From Bacteriovorax sp037444575 (GTDB taxonomy: Bacteria; Bdellovibrionota; Bacteriovoracia; Bacteriovoracales; Bacteriovoracaceae): a stretch of 64,000 bases of DNA. Shown piece by piece: positions 7,995 to 17,820 of the stretch. Location of the stretch: NCBI GenBank assembly GCA_037444575.1, contig JBBIME010000003.1, positions 124,001 to 188,000 of the forward strand, read 5' to 3'. The notes under the pieces were generated by a model that searched no databases, was not told where the DNA came from, and worked only from the letters and a program-made list of their open reading frames with translations. Both the position numbers and the translations under genes were made by a program. Position 1 is the first letter of the stretch. Every line of letters begins with the position of its first letter.

Positions 7995-9290
7995 ATGTCA
8001 ATGAGAGACGTGTATATTGTCGATGGTAAGAGAACCCCGCAGGCAAAAGCTGGTTTGGATCTTAAGGATGTTCAGGCACCTTACTTAGGAGCCTATCTTG
8101 TAAAACATTTAATTGATAACACTGAAATCCCAACCAATATGGTGGATGAAGTTATTATGGGTAACACTGGAAATCCGGCAAAATATCCAAACATCGGACG
8201 AGTGATTGCTCTTGAAGCTGGTCTTCATAAAAAAACATCAGGATACACAGTTCACAGAAACTGCGCTTCGGGAATGGAAGCAGTTTCTCAAGCTTTTTTA
8301 AAAATTGCTTGTGGAAGAAGTGACGTTATTGTTGCTGGCGGTGTTGAATCAATGTCGCAAATGCCTCTTATCTACAACAAAGAGATGACTGCGCTTTTTG
8401 CAAAATTGATGAAAGCAAAGTCTATGGGCGAAAAACTTTCAGCACTAAGTTCTTTTAGACCAAATTATCTCACTCCAATCATTGCAATCGAACAAGGTCT
8501 AACAGATCCTTTCTGTGGATTAAACATGGGACAAACTGTAGAGCTTCTAGCACGAGAATTTAAAATTACTCGTGAAGAACAAGATATTTTTGCAAACACC
8601 TCTCACCAAAAAGCAGTTGCAGCTATTAAAGCGGGTAAATTTAAAGATGAAATTCTTCCTATTGCAGTTGGAGGAACTCTCAATAAACTCCTTGTTGATG
8701 ACGTAGGTCCAAGAGACAATTCAACTGTTGAAGGCCTTGCTAAAATGAAGCCTTACTTTGATAAAAAATCTGGAACAGTGACAGTAGGGAACTCATGTCC
8801 AATCACTGATGGTGGATCAGCGCTATTATTTGCTTCTGAAGATGCTGTTAAAAAATACAATTTAAAACCAATCGCTAAAATGACAGATTATCACTTCCAC
8901 GGCCTTGAGCCTGAACGAATGGGAATGGGGCCTCTTGTTGCAATGGATGGAGTGATGAGAAGAACTAATTTAACTCTTTCAGACTTTGATTTATTTGAAC
9001 TCAATGAAGCGTTCGCAGCTCAAATCTTAGCTGTGAATATGGCGTTTAAAGATAAATCTATTGCTGCTCGCTTTGATGTTGATAAAGCGTGGGGTGAAAT
9101 AGATTTCAGTAAATTAAACGTTAATGGTGGCGCAATCGCTCTAGGTCACCCAGTTGGTTCAACTGGAGCAAGACTTATCGTAACGCTTGCTCATGAGTTA
9201 AAGAAAAGAAAAGGAAAATATGGGATAGCATCACTTTGTATCGGCGGTGGTCAAGGTGGAGCAGTTATTATCGAAAACCTAGTGAGATAA
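7995..9290 (+). CDS. fadI: 3-ketoacyl-CoA thiolase
   Basis: This 431-residue thiolase performs the last step of fatty acid beta-oxidation, releasing acetyl-CoA from 3-ketoacyl-CoA. The nucleophilic Cys is in HRNCASGMEA (near residue 91), the NEAF motif is in ELNEAFAAQ, the catalytic His is in ALGHPVGSTGAR, and the second Cys is in CIGGGQGG near the C terminus. GAGAGAAG precedes the ATG at 7995. Length and its position immediately before the hydratase/dehydrogenase gene match the FadI-FadJ arrangement of proteobacteria, so that symbol is used, although a general acetyl-CoA acetyltransferase role is also possible. Confidence 0.9.
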   Translation: MSMRDVYIVDGKRTPQAKAGLDLKDVQAPYLGAYLVKHLIDNTEIPTNMVDEVIMGNTGNPAKYPNIGRVIALEAGLHKKTSGYTVHRNCASGMEAVSQAFLKIACGRSDVIVAGGVESMSQMPLIYNKEMTALFAKLMKAKSMGEKLSALSSFRPNYLTPIIAIEQGLTDPFCGLNMGQTVELLAREFKITREEQDIFANTSHQKAVAAIKAGKFKDEILPIAVGGTLNKLLVDDVGPRDNSTVEGLAKMKPYFDKKSGTVTVGNSCPITDGGSALLFASEDAVKKYNLKPIAKMTDYHFHGLEPERMGMGPLVAMDGVMRRTNLTLSDFDLFELNEAFAAQILAVNMAFKDKSIAARFDVDKAWGEIDFSKLNVNGGAIALGHPVGSTGARLIVTLAHELKKRKGKYGIASLCIGGGQGGAVIIENLVR

Positions 9291-9292
9291 AT

Positions 9293-11422
9293 ATGGCAAA
9301 TACAAAAATTAGTTTAGAGTACAAAGACAATATTGCTTACGTTGGTTTTGGATACAATTCAGAGAAGTCGATGACAACTCTTGATGTTGCGACCATGACA
9401 GAACTTCTTTCTATCGTGGAAGAAATTCAAGAAAAGGCCAGTGGTCTTAAAGGTGTTATTTTCCACTCTCATAAAAAAGATTGTTTCTTAGCAGGGGCGG
9501 ATATCAATCTAATCTCATCAATGACAACTGAATCAGAGGCCGCTGATAAAGCTGAACAAGGTCAGAATGTTTACAATAAAATTGAAGACCTTCCAATTCC
9601 TACAGTTGTTTGTGTGGATGGAGTTTGTTTGGGTGGCGGTCTTGAATTATCTCTTGCCTGTAAAACAATTATTGCTTCAAATTCTCCCAAAACAACGATT
9701 GGACTTCCTGAAGTTAAATTAGGACTTATTCCAGGGTTTGGTGGAACTTATCGCCTTCCAAAAAAGATTGGTCTTCCTAATGCTCTAGACATGATTTTAA
9801 CAGGGAAAACTCTTCGCGCTGATAAAGCAAAAAGAATGGGACTTGTCGCAGAAGTTTATCCAAAAGAAAATCTTCTAGCGATGGCGCAAAAATTCTTTGA
9901 TATGAAGGCCCCTCACCACACTTTAAAAGAATCCGTTAAAGAGCTTGCGACTGAAAACTTTGTAACAAGAAAGATTATTTTTCAAAAAGTTCGTGAAAGT
10001 GTTCTTAAGAAAACAAATGGATTTTACCAAGCACCTCTTAAAATTTTAGATGTCATGGACTCTGGAATGATGAAAGGACGTACCAGCTATTTGGCTTCAG
10101 AGGCACAGGCCTTTGGTGAACTTGCTATTTCTGAGCAGAGTAAAAATCTTCAACATATTTATTTCATGTCTGAAGCTGTGAAAAAATACACTGGTCCAAA
10201 AGGAACGAAGCCTCTTCCAGAATTAAATCGTGGAGCAGCTCTCGGAGCTGGAACGATGGGGGGCGGGATTGCCTGGCTTATGGCCGATGCAGGCATGTCT
10301 CCTATTATGAAGGACCTCACAGTTGATGCCCTTAACTTAGGATTAAAACAATCTTCTCAAAATTTTGCTGGAGCACTTAAAAGAAAAAAAATCTCTCCTG
10401 ATGAATTTGAAAGAAAACAACGTTCCATTACAGCTCAGCTTGACTATAGCGGTTTTCAAAAAGTAGATCTTGTTATTGAAGCTGTTGTTGAGAATATGGA
10501 TATTAAGAAAAAAGTTTTCGCTGAAACTGAAAAAAATGTTCACCGCGAATGTCTATTAACGAGTAACACTTCTTCTTTATCAGTTGAAGAGATGTCGAAA
10601 GCTCTTGAGTTTCCAGGACGCTTTGCAGGTCTTCACTTTTTTAACCCAGTTCACTTAATGCCATTAGTGGAAATCATTGTTCACAGTAAAGTGGAACCTG
10701 AAACGGTTGAAGCACTTTATAAGTGGGTTTTAAAAACTAAGAAAACTCCAGTCGTAGTTAAAGACGGACCTGGATTTTTAGTTAACAGAATCCTTATGCC
10801 ATACCTTAATGAGGCCGGATATCTTCTGGAAGAAGGTGTTTCAGTTAAGGATATTGACCAAGCTGCTTTAAATTTTGGTATGCCAATGGGTCCATGCCGA
10901 CTCCTTGATGAAGTTGGTATTGATGTAGCAGTTAAAGTTGCCAAAGTTATGTATGAAGGTCTAGGTGAGCGAGCTCATCCTTCAAAATTCTCAAGCAAAC
11001 TTGCAGAGAAGAATTTCCTTGGAAAGAAAAACTCTAAAGGATTTTATCTTTATGATGAGAAAGGAAAAGTCACAGGTCCAAATGCTGAAGTAGAAGAGCT
11101 TCTTCCTAAAGATAAAAAGAAGATGAGTGAAACAGATCTTCAGTTGCGCTTATTTCTCCCAATGATCAATGAGGCAGCGGCCATTTTAAAAGATGGAATT
11201 GTTAATACTGCTGGTGAAATAGACCTTGGTTTAATTTTTGGAATTGGCTTCCCTCCATTTAGAGGAGGATTGCTTCGTTACGCTGATAGTGAGGGGCTAG
11301 ATAAAATTTTAGCGGCACTTAATAACTTCAGCGAAACAGTAGATAAAGAGAGATATCGTCCTAGCGCTTATCTTGAAAATCTAGTTGAAAGCAAGACAAC
11401 TTTTTACGAAAAAACTAGATAA
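9293..11422 (+). CDS. fadJ: Bifunctional enoyl-CoA hydratase / 3-hydroxyacyl-CoA dehydrogenase
   Basis: The start is the ATG at 9293, three bases after the thiolase stop; an upstream frame overlapping the thiolase is an artefact. The 709-residue protein has an N-terminal crotonase domain (FLAGADI, GGGLELSLACK, GLPEVKLGLIPGFGGT with its conserved Glu) and a dehydrogenase domain beginning near residue 312 (GAGTMGGGIAWLMADAG). The signature HFFNPVHLMPLVEI and GPGFLVNRI follow, then a C-terminal helical domain. It hydrates enoyl-CoA and oxidises the resulting 3-hydroxyacyl-CoA with NAD. Coupling to the thiolase gene indicates a fadIJ operon encoding a multifunctional beta-oxidation complex. Confidence 0.93.
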   Translation: MANTKISLEYKDNIAYVGFGYNSEKSMTTLDVATMTELLSIVEEIQEKASGLKGVIFHSHKKDCFLAGADINLISSMTTESEAADKAEQGQNVYNKIEDLPIPTVVCVDGVCLGGGLELSLACKTIIASNSPKTTIGLPEVKLGLIPGFGGTYRLPKKIGLPNALDMILTGKTLRADKAKRMGLVAEVYPKENLLAMAQKFFDMKAPHHTLKESVKELATENFVTRKIIFQKVRESVLKKTNGFYQAPLKILDVMDSGMMKGRTSYLASEAQAFGELAISEQSKNLQHIYFMSEAVKKYTGPKGTKPLPELNRGAALGAGTMGGGIAWLMADAGMSPIMKDLTVDALNLGLKQSSQNFAGALKRKKISPDEFERKQRSITAQLDYSGFQKVDLVIEAVVENMDIKKKVFAETEKNVHRECLLTSNTSSLSVEEMSKALEFPGRFAGLHFFNPVHLMPLVEIIVHSKVEPETVEALYKWVLKTKKTPVVVKDGPGFLVNRILMPYLNEAGYLLEEGVSVKDIDQAALNFGMPMGPCRLLDEVGIDVAVKVAKVMYEGLGERAHPSKFSSKLAEKNFLGKKNSKGFYLYDEKGKVTGPNAEVEELLPKDKKKMSETDLQLRLFLPMINEAAAILKDGIVNTAGEIDLGLIFGIGFPPFRGGLLRYADSEGLDKILAALNNFSETVDKERYRPSAYLENLVESKTTFYEKTR

Positions 11423-11425
11423 GAC

Positions 11426-12580
11426 GTGTTCATTACATATCTAAAATATTTTTTCTTTTATATTCTCTCAGCTAAAAATCGCCAACGGCTGCTAATCTTA
11501 GCGGTCGTTGGTTTATTTATTTCTTCTTTTGCTCTCATTGTCCTTCAAAGCACCATGGGAGGACTTCAAAATAAATTGATGGAGAGATCAAAGGCCGTTA
11601 TAGGTCGTGCCACGATTATTTTTAAGACGAATGTTGGTGATCCTCGTCTTCTGGAATTGGAAAAAATACTTAAGGATCAAAAGCTAGATTACACACGAGA
11701 GTATGAAATTGAGCTTCTCCTTCGCTATCAAACTTACCTTACTCCTGTTATTGTTCATGGAATTGATGAGAAAGGTTTTATTCCCAAGTTTTTACTCAAC
11801 GATTCGAAGTTTGAAGCCATGATCCCTATGGAACTTGCCTATAAAGTTGGAGTGGCACCTCCGGAGAGTTTACAGCTTATTTCTCCATCCCACGTCGATA
11901 CACTCATGGGAGATATTCCAAGAAGCCAGACAGTAAGGATTGATCGAACATTTAGTTCTGATGTTCCAGAGATAGATTCGTTTCATCTATGGGTAAGATT
12001 GCCACTTATTCAAAATTTAATTCAGGATAGGTTGGTTAATCGCATTCGCATTTATTCAACTACTGATCTCAGTGCTCTTATAAAAAAACTTCCTCCATGG
12101 GTGCAATTTAAGTCTTGGGAGGATGAAAACAGAACGCTTGTATGGGCCCTTAATTTAGAAAGCACGGTGATGATCTTTTTATTTGCGGCCATGAGTTTAT
12201 TGGTTTCTCTTTGCATTTCCTCAGGGCTATTAATATTTTTTAATAAAATAAAGACGGATCTTTCTAGTTTTTGGATTCTAGGGGCGTCTCTAGATAAGAT
12301 TAATCGCTCAACAAAATATTTTTTACACTTGATGAGTTTTCTTTCAATTCTATCTGGTGTGGTAATGGGAGTCGTTTTTCTTTATTTCTTTGATCATTAC
12401 GCACCGGAAATCATGCCTGATGTTTTCGTAGACAGAAAAATTCCCATTCTTATTACCGCTAAAGGCCTGATAATTTCATTTTTTGTACCTTATATAATTT
12501 CCTCTATTTTTGTTGGCTACGCGCTCTCACAGTTTAAACGCGAGCACAATCTTTTGGATCACGTCCGATCAATTAGCTAG
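11426..12580 (+). CDS. LolC/LolE-like lipoprotein-releasing ABC permease
   Basis: The protein begins with a GTG three bases after fadJ. It has one N-terminal membrane helix (about residues 24-45), a large periplasmic region of about 200 residues, and three C-terminal helices (about 250, 295 and 345), the MacB/FtsX layout. The N terminus (FFFYILSAKNRQR, then SFALIVLQSTMGGLQ) resembles LolC/LolE, which with the ATPase LolD extract lipoproteins from the inner membrane. No ATPase gene is adjacent, so either the partner is encoded elsewhere or the substrate differs. Tight spacing suggests cotranscription with fadIJ, which is functionally unexpected. Confidence 0.75.
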   Translation: MFITYLKYFFFYILSAKNRQRLLILAVVGLFISSFALIVLQSTMGGLQNKLMERSKAVIGRATIIFKTNVGDPRLLELEKILKDQKLDYTREYEIELLLRYQTYLTPVIVHGIDEKGFIPKFLLNDSKFEAMIPMELAYKVGVAPPESLQLISPSHVDTLMGDIPRSQTVRIDRTFSSDVPEIDSFHLWVRLPLIQNLIQDRLVNRIRIYSTTDLSALIKKLPPWVQFKSWEDENRTLVWALNLESTVMIFLFAAMSLLVSLCISSGLLIFFNKIKTDLSSFWILGASLDKINRSTKYFLHLMSFLSILSGVVMGVVFLYFFDHYAPEIMPDVFVDRKIPILITAKGLIISFFVPYIISSIFVGYALSQFKREHNLLDHVRSIS

Positions 12581-12687
12581 AATACTCAACTGATTTCCTT
12601 TTTGGGAAAAATTTTCAATTTTAATTTTATTGTTTCAAGCCTCTTTTTTTCATAAAATATTATCAACTCAAATTAGGAACATTTTCT

Positions 12688-13095
12688 ATGAAACATCAAG
12701 AATGGCAATGGAACGATTCTCTGATCACTAACCATGAGTTAGTTGATTATCAACACAAGATTCTTTTTAGCGTAATCAATGATCTTGTTCGAGCATGTGA
12801 TATGTCTGAGGATGAACCAAATGGTTTATTGGTTGAAGTGGCACTTGATGCTCTTTTAAAATATGCTGGCTACCATTTTAAAGAAGAAGAAGAGGTGATG
12901 ATTGCTAATAACTTCAAAGACCTGTCGCTTCATCAAGAACAACATAAAAACTTCGTAAAGGTTATGTTGGAGTATAAATCTCGCTTTGATAAAAATGAAA
13001 ACATCGCTGATGAGCTTTTAACATTTATGCAGAAATGGCTCGTTGATCATATTATGACTCGCGATAAAGAAGCGATGAAGGCCTGTGTCCAATAA
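12688..13095 (+). CDS. Bacteriohemerythrin
   Basis: This 135-residue single-domain protein has the full di-iron ligand set of hemerythrins: His23 in the DxQH motif, His63 and Glu67 (HFKEEE), His82 and His86 (HQEQH), His121 and Asp126 (HIMTRD). The aromatic lead-in (QWNDSL) is also typical. Such proteins bind O2 in the cytoplasm or supply it to oxygenases and respiratory enzymes. It is a single gene with no chemotaxis domain attached. The intergenic region on both sides suggests independent transcription. Confidence 0.92.
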   Translation: MKHQEWQWNDSLITNHELVDYQHKILFSVINDLVRACDMSEDEPNGLLVEVALDALLKYAGYHFKEEEEVMIANNFKDLSLHQEQHKNFVKVMLEYKSRFDKNENIADELLTFMQKWLVDHIMTRDKEAMKACVQ

Positions 13096-13197
13096 GTTCT
13101 CATTATTTCAATGACTTATATATTGTGTAACTACTATACGTTATATTGTTAATCTCCGCTTTGTATCTTAGAATCCTCCAATTAATTGGGAGATTCT

Positions 13198-14076
13198 ATG
13201 AGTACAAAATTTCATCTAGTTCTTGTGTTGTCTACACTTTTAACAGCTGTGAATGCTATGGCCTCTTGGAATGAAAAAATCATTAAAACTAAGAGTGGAA
13301 GCGAGCTTCAAAAAGACGAGTTAATTAGTGAGCTTGGGTTAAAGCATATTATCGTCATTGGAGAAAAGCACTACACAAAAGAAGTTCAAGCACAGGAAGG
13401 AAAGATCATTTCCGATGTTGTTCTAGCGACTAACAAGCAAAATAAATTTTCATTATCGTGGGAATTTTTAAATGCGAGTTCACAAGCTCAGACAGAAGAA
13501 CTTTTTAATAAAGTCATTAATCATGAAATTACTTCTTCTGATTTATTATTAAAGACTCAAGGAATCGCAAAATCTGAACTCTATTCGCCAATGATTGATG
13601 CTGCGGCCACTTTAGGTGGAAAACTTTTTGGAGTTAATTTATCTAGAGATGAAAAAGCTCCAGTTGTAAAAGATGGACTTGGGGCCTTGGATCCAAAGCT
13701 TCTTCCTCCTGATTTTAAAATGGGAGGAGCAAATTACTTAGAACGATTCACGGAAACAATGCAAGGGCATGCAACCCCTGATCAAATTACTAAATACTTT
13801 GCAGCTCAATGTCTTGTTGATGATGTTTCATCTTATCATTTAACAAATGACTCTGATTTTGATCTTAAATTTTTAGTAATTGGAGCATTTCATTCTATGT
13901 ACAACGATGGAGTTGTTCAAAGAATCAAAGACAGAAATTCAAATTCAAATGTGGCCAATATCGAAGTCGTCGATGCTTCTGATTATAAAGAAGAAGAGCT
14001 TAGTTCTATATTTTCTGATCCAAAATATGGTGATCGCGCTGATTACATTATTTTTGTAAACGAACCTCAACCATAA
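13198..14076 (+). CDS. ChaN-like haem-binding-type secreted protein
   Basis: The ATG at 13198 is preceded by GGGAG; an in-frame TTG 12 bases upstream is ignored. A signal peptide covers about residues 1-23. The mature protein begins with a beta strand ending in IVIGEKHYTKEVQAQEG, which matches the ChaN/haem-binding uncharacterised family (PF04187) motif with GE-H and following conserved polar residues. A second strand, FLVIGAFHSMYNDGV, contains the second conserved His. Family members such as ChaN bind haem or are related to iron homeostasis, but the role here is not established. Its neighbour is a convergent PAP2-type gene. Confidence 0.65.
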   Translation: MSTKFHLVLVLSTLLTAVNAMASWNEKIIKTKSGSELQKDELISELGLKHIIVIGEKHYTKEVQAQEGKIISDVVLATNKQNKFSLSWEFLNASSQAQTEELFNKVINHEITSSDLLLKTQGIAKSELYSPMIDAAATLGGKLFGVNLSRDEKAPVVKDGLGALDPKLLPPDFKMGGANYLERFTETMQGHATPDQITKYFAAQCLVDDVSSYHLTNDSDFDLKFLVIGAFHSMYNDGVVQRIKDRNSNSNVANIEVVDASDYKEEELSSIFSDPKYGDRADYIIFVNEPQP

Positions 14077-14739
14077 TTAAATAGCCAAATCAGAATTTAC
14101 ATTTTTATAGCGAAAGCGAAAATATCTTAAAACTAAAGTGTAGCATGTATATGAAATAAACGGCGCAACCAATACATCGACGGTGTAATGGACTTTTTGT
14201 AAGAGAACACTAAGAGCGACAATGATAGTACCCATTAAGAATAGAAACTTAAGTTTTTTAGGAGCGACCAATAATAGAAGAAACATGGTCGCGGTGTGAC
14301 CAGAGAAAAAAAGATCGTTAAGTAAGACCTTTCCATTCCCAAACAATTCAACAACCGGATCCCGCAATACGATCGTTCCTTCTGGAGGAACGAGCGGCAA
14401 AAAAAACATCATAACAAGTCTTATTAAAACGATTAATACGTACGACTCGAATAAAATCATCAGCCCATATGGGGAAGACAGAAGTGTGAACACTGTAATT
14501 AGGATGGCCCCGTAAATCATCACAAAAATGAATTCGGTCAAATCAAATGCCTTAAAAGTTTCAAGGAAAGGATCTTTGAATTGTATTCCGTTTCTTAATT
14601 CTACAAAATCGGTGAACTTTGAAAATATCATTACAGTGAGGATCAACAGTAAAATGGATAGAATAAATTCAATAACAAAATATCTGTTAGTTAAGGCCGT
14701 TCTCCAATTATCTCTAATCATTTTATAATACTTGCTCAT
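14077..14739 (-). CDS. PAP2_C family membrane protein
   Basis: This 220-residue protein has about five or six membrane helices. The C-terminal half contains FFSGHTATMF and, 28 residues later, VHYTVDVLVAPFISY, the SGH and HYxxDV motifs of the PAP2_C group (PF14360), to which sphingomyelin synthase-like phosphotransferases and phosphatases belong. The active-site histidines are in SGH and HYTVD. The natural substrate is unknown; a lipid phosphate is likely. It ends directly against the end of the ChaN-like gene, so the two are convergent without spacing. Confidence 0.7.
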   Translation of the reverse strand: MSKYYKMIRDNWRTALTNRYFVIEFILSILLLILTVMIFSKFTDFVELRNGIQFKDPFLETFKAFDLTEFIFVMIYGAILITVFTLLSSPYGLMILFESYVLIVLIRLVMMFFLPLVPPEGTIVLRDPVVELFGNGKVLLNDLFFSGHTATMFLLLLVAPKKLKFLFLMGTIIVALSVLLQKVHYTVDVLVAPFISYTCYTLVLRYFRFRYKNVNSDLAI

Positions 14740-14914
14740 TTTTAATATCTTATGTTTTTAATTCATACTAACCAATTTTGCAAAGAAGTACGACCTCGAT
14801 TTTCACTCAAACTATTTTTATTACATGATTATTATTTATGAATTAGTAATGAACTGGTGCTTTTCGGCAAACTTTCTTATTGATAGAAACTCCAAAATTC
14901 AAAAGGAGAATTCT

Positions 14915-15316
14915 ATGACTAATTTAAGAATGTTTTTAATGTCGTTTATATTAATTGCAGTCGCTACAGGTTGTAATTCAGTTAGTGAGTCTTTACTCGT
15001 CAAGACCCTTTCAAATGTAAAATCAGGCGATCTTAAGCATTTTAAGCAAAAATTAGAGGGAAAGGCCCTAGTGGAATTTGGTAATGAGACAGGACTAAGC
15101 AGACTACAAAGCGCTGTCGCTCCTTGGGATAGCATCACTTCTAAAGAAGTAATTGTTAAAGAAGCAATGATCAATGGTCGTCACAATATATTTTATCGCG
15201 ATGAAATTTTTGGTCAAACAGGGGACTCAGCTCAAGTTAAAATTGGTGAAACGATGGTTCGTTGTATAACTGGAAGAATGTGGTTTTGTTCAATAACAGA
15301 AATAAACGTTGAGTAG
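14915..15316 (+). CDS. Small lipoprotein of unknown function
   Basis: The start is the ATG at 14915 with AAAGGAGAA upstream; an in-frame ATG at 14825 precedes a leader-like stretch without ribosome site and is rejected. The 133-residue protein has a signal peptide ending at a lipobox (VATGC), so it is probably a lipoprotein anchored at Cys20. The mature part is mixed alpha/beta with two further Cys near the C terminus. No family is recognised. It is followed by a bidirectional terminator shared with the convergent tex gene. Confidence 0.65.
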   Translation: MTNLRMFLMSFILIAVATGCNSVSESLLVKTLSNVKSGDLKHFKQKLEGKALVEFGNETGLSRLQSAVAPWDSITSKEVIVKEAMINGRHNIFYRDEIFGQTGDSAQVKIGETMVRCITGRMWFCSITEINVE

Positions 15317-15347
15317 ATTTTTTTGTAGTACTTACGATAGACGAAAA

Positions 15348-15369
15348 AAAGGCCCCATTTAGGGGCCTT
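15348..15369. terminator. Bidirectional Rho-independent terminator
   Basis: A stem AAGGCCCC and GGGGCCTT with a 4-5 base loop has A-rich sequence before it. It lies between the lipoprotein gene and the convergent tex gene and can terminate transcription from both sides; the T run is clearest on the minus strand. Confidence 0.8.
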
Positions 15370-15375
15370 CAATCA

Positions 15376-17700
15376 TTATAATTTTAAATTTTTAAGTCCA
15401 GCGAAGGCATTGTTTTTTAGCTCTGGTGCAGGTGCTGGCATTTTTGGATTTGGACGATTCCCTTGAGATTGCTGTCTAGGTCCAGATGTTGGAGCAGAGT
15501 TTGATCTGTTAACGTCAGCGCCTTTTTTAGCAGTCAAAGAAATACGACCTCTTTCATAATCAACATCGAGAACTTGAACTTTTACTTCCTGACCAACTTT
15601 TAGAGCAGTCATCGCGTCTTCAACGAAGTTATCTGAAATTTGAGAAACGTGAAGGAGTCCATTTTCCTTGATTCCAATATCAACGAAGGCCCCAAATTGA
15701 GTAATGTTCGTTACAAGTCCTGGGTACCATTCACCAACTTTTAAATCACCAATTTTTGAAATATCTTTTCTGTATTCAAACGATTTGAATTCTGTTCTTG
15801 GATCTTGAGAAGGAGCTTTAAGTGATTTAACGATATCATTAAAAGTAAATTCTCCAACTTCTGTCTTGAAGTCGTGATCTTTTTCTAATTTAGCAATCAA
15901 GTCCTTATTGCTGATGAGATCTTTTAGAGAAGTAGAATTTTTCTTTGCCCAGTTAGTAAGAACTTCATAGCGTTCAGGGTGAATAAATGTTCCATCTAGA
16001 GGTTCTTCACCATTATAGATGCGAAGAAATCCTGCCGCTTGTTCAAAAATTTTCGCTGAAAATCTTGGGATTTTTAAAATATCTTTTCTATTTTTAAATC
16101 CACCATTTTGCTCGCGGAATTTTACTACGTTTCCTGCCAGAGTTGGGCCAATACCAGAAACGTAAGCCAGTAGAGGAGCAGACGCTGTATTTAAATCAAC
16201 TCCAACATAGTTAACACATGATTCAACAACACCTTCAAGTGATTTTTTTAGGCGTGCTTGGTTTACATCGTGCTGGTATTGACCAACACCGATTGATTTT
16301 GGATCAATCTTTACTAGTTCAGCCAGAGGATCTTGGAAACGTCTGGCGATTGAAACAGCTCCTCTCACTGTTACATCTTTGTCTGGGAATTCTGAGGCCG
16401 CAATTTCTGAAGCAGAGTACACAGAGGCACCAGCTTCTGAAATTAATGTCGCTTGAACTTTTCCTTCTTTGACTGGTTTAACATTTTCTTGAATGAAGGT
16501 GAGTGTTTCTCGTCCGTATGTTCCACTTCCGATAGCGATATGGTGAACATTAAATTGCTCAATGATCGCATTAAGAATCGCCGCTGATTCCTTAACTTGA
16601 TTTCTTGGTTCATGAGGATAAATTACACAGTCCCCTAAAAGTTTTCCGGTATTGTCGACGATAACAATTTTACATCCAGTTCTTACCCCTGGATCTACTC
16701 CAATAACAGATTTTGGACCAAGATATGGCTGAAGAAGAAGGTTTTTTAAGTTGATACCAAAAACACTGATAGCTGTTTCATCTGAAATTCTTTTTAGTTC
16801 TGATTTAATTTCCAGATCAAGACTTGGGTGGATGTAGTTTAGGTAAGCTTTTTTAGCAGCAATTTCAAGATCGGCCATACAGCCAAGATTTCCCTTGTCG
16901 AAAAATCTTTTCTTTAAAAGTCCAAGAGCTACTTCTTCAGGGAAAACTACATCAACTTTAAGAGTCTTTGAAGTCATACCTCTTCTCATTGCTAAGAAAC
17001 GGTGACCTGCTTTTGGTTCTTTTAACTCGCAAGCTTTTTGAGAGAACTCAAAATAGTCTTTGTATTTCATCCAGTCTTTATCTTCTAGCTCTGCCTTTTC
17101 TCTTTTTGTCGACTTGATTAAAGCATCACTCCAGTAGTCTTTACGAAGAATTTCTTTTGTCTCTGGATCGTGGGCCATTGTTTCGATAATGATATCAAAA
17201 GCGCCTGCATAGGCTTCTTCAAACGATGTGATTTTAAATTCTGGTTTATTGAATTTATCACCGAACTCATCTTTAAGTTGTTGTTTCGTTTTATTTGTAG
17301 TGAGAATGATTTCCGCTAGTGGATCAAGACCTGCTTCTTTGGCAACCATACCTTTTGATTTCTTTTTAGCTTTATAAGGAGCATAGAGATCTTCAAGTTG
17401 ATTGATAGTGTCTGCAGCTTTAATTTTTTTCTCAAGCTCTGGAGTCATTTGTTCCATTTTTTTAATGGCATCTAAAATAAATTCTCGTCTTTTTTCACGT
17501 TCAATATAGTTTTCATACGATTCATGAATTGCTCTAATTTGTACTTCATCCATGCCCCCAGTTACTTCTTTACGGTAACGGGCAACGAAAGGAACAGTTG
17601 ATTGTTCAGTTATAAGAAGATTGAGAACGGCGAGAACTGACCTTGCATTTAGGTTGGTTTCCTGTGCGGCAAAGATAACAGCGCTTTGTTCTAGTGACAT
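15376..17700 (-). CDS. tex: Tex-type RNA-binding transcription accessory protein
   Basis: The 774-residue protein has the Tex domain order. An N-terminal helical region comes first (FVARYRKEVTGGMDE). A YqgF-like RNase H fold follows near residues 320-450 (SVIGVDPGVRTGCKIVI, then YGRET). A helix-hairpin-helix region comes next (YVSGIGPTLAGNVVKFREQNGG). Last is an S1 RNA-binding domain (VGEWYPGLVTNITQFGAFVD, and LLHVSQIS) with a basic, Pro-rich tail. Tex proteins bind nucleic acid and associate with transcription elongation; the precise role is uncertain. It is one of the most strongly conserved proteins in the window. The gene is preceded by a divergent promoter region shared with the oxidoreductase gene. 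Confidence 0.95.
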   Translation of the reverse strand: MSLEQSAVIFAAQETNLNARSVLAVLNLLITEQSTVPFVARYRKEVTGGMDEVQIRAIHESYENYIEREKRREFILDAIKKMEQMTPELEKKIKAADTINQLEDLYAPYKAKKKSKGMVAKEAGLDPLAEIILTTNKTKQQLKDEFGDKFNKPEFKITSFEEAYAGAFDIIIETMAHDPETKEILRKDYWSDALIKSTKREKAELEDKDWMKYKDYFEFSQKACELKEPKAGHRFLAMRRGMTSKTLKVDVVFPEEVALGLLKKRFFDKGNLGCMADLEIAAKKAYLNYIHPSLDLEIKSELKRISDETAISVFGINLKNLLLQPYLGPKSVIGVDPGVRTGCKIVIVDNTGKLLGDCVIYPHEPRNQVKESAAILNAIIEQFNVHHIAIGSGTYGRETLTFIQENVKPVKEGKVQATLISEAGASVYSASEIAASEFPDKDVTVRGAVSIARRFQDPLAELVKIDPKSIGVGQYQHDVNQARLKKSLEGVVESCVNYVGVDLNTASAPLLAYVSGIGPTLAGNVVKFREQNGGFKNRKDILKIPRFSAKIFEQAAGFLRIYNGEEPLDGTFIHPERYEVLTNWAKKNSTSLKDLISNKDLIAKLEKDHDFKTEVGEFTFNDIVKSLKAPSQDPRTEFKSFEYRKDISKIGDLKVGEWYPGLVTNITQFGAFVDIGIKENGLLHVSQISDNFVEDAMTALKVGQEVKVQVLDVDYERGRISLTAKKGADVNRSNSAPTSGPRQQSQGNRPNPKMPAPAPELKNNAFAGLKNLKL

Positions 17701-17820
17701 GAGTAAACTCTCCTTTTTCGTATGCTTTCAAGTAAAAAGTGTGAGGGAAAACGATAATCATTTTAAAAACTGTTGGCAATACGCTATCATTGTTTCAATG
17801 TGCGTTTTTAAGGGAATATT

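Noticed and set aside
9236..9292. N-terminal extension of the fadJ reading frame back to 9236.
   Set aside because: It lies within the thiolase coding sequence, and an ATG at 9293 just after the thiolase stop gives the standard N terminus.
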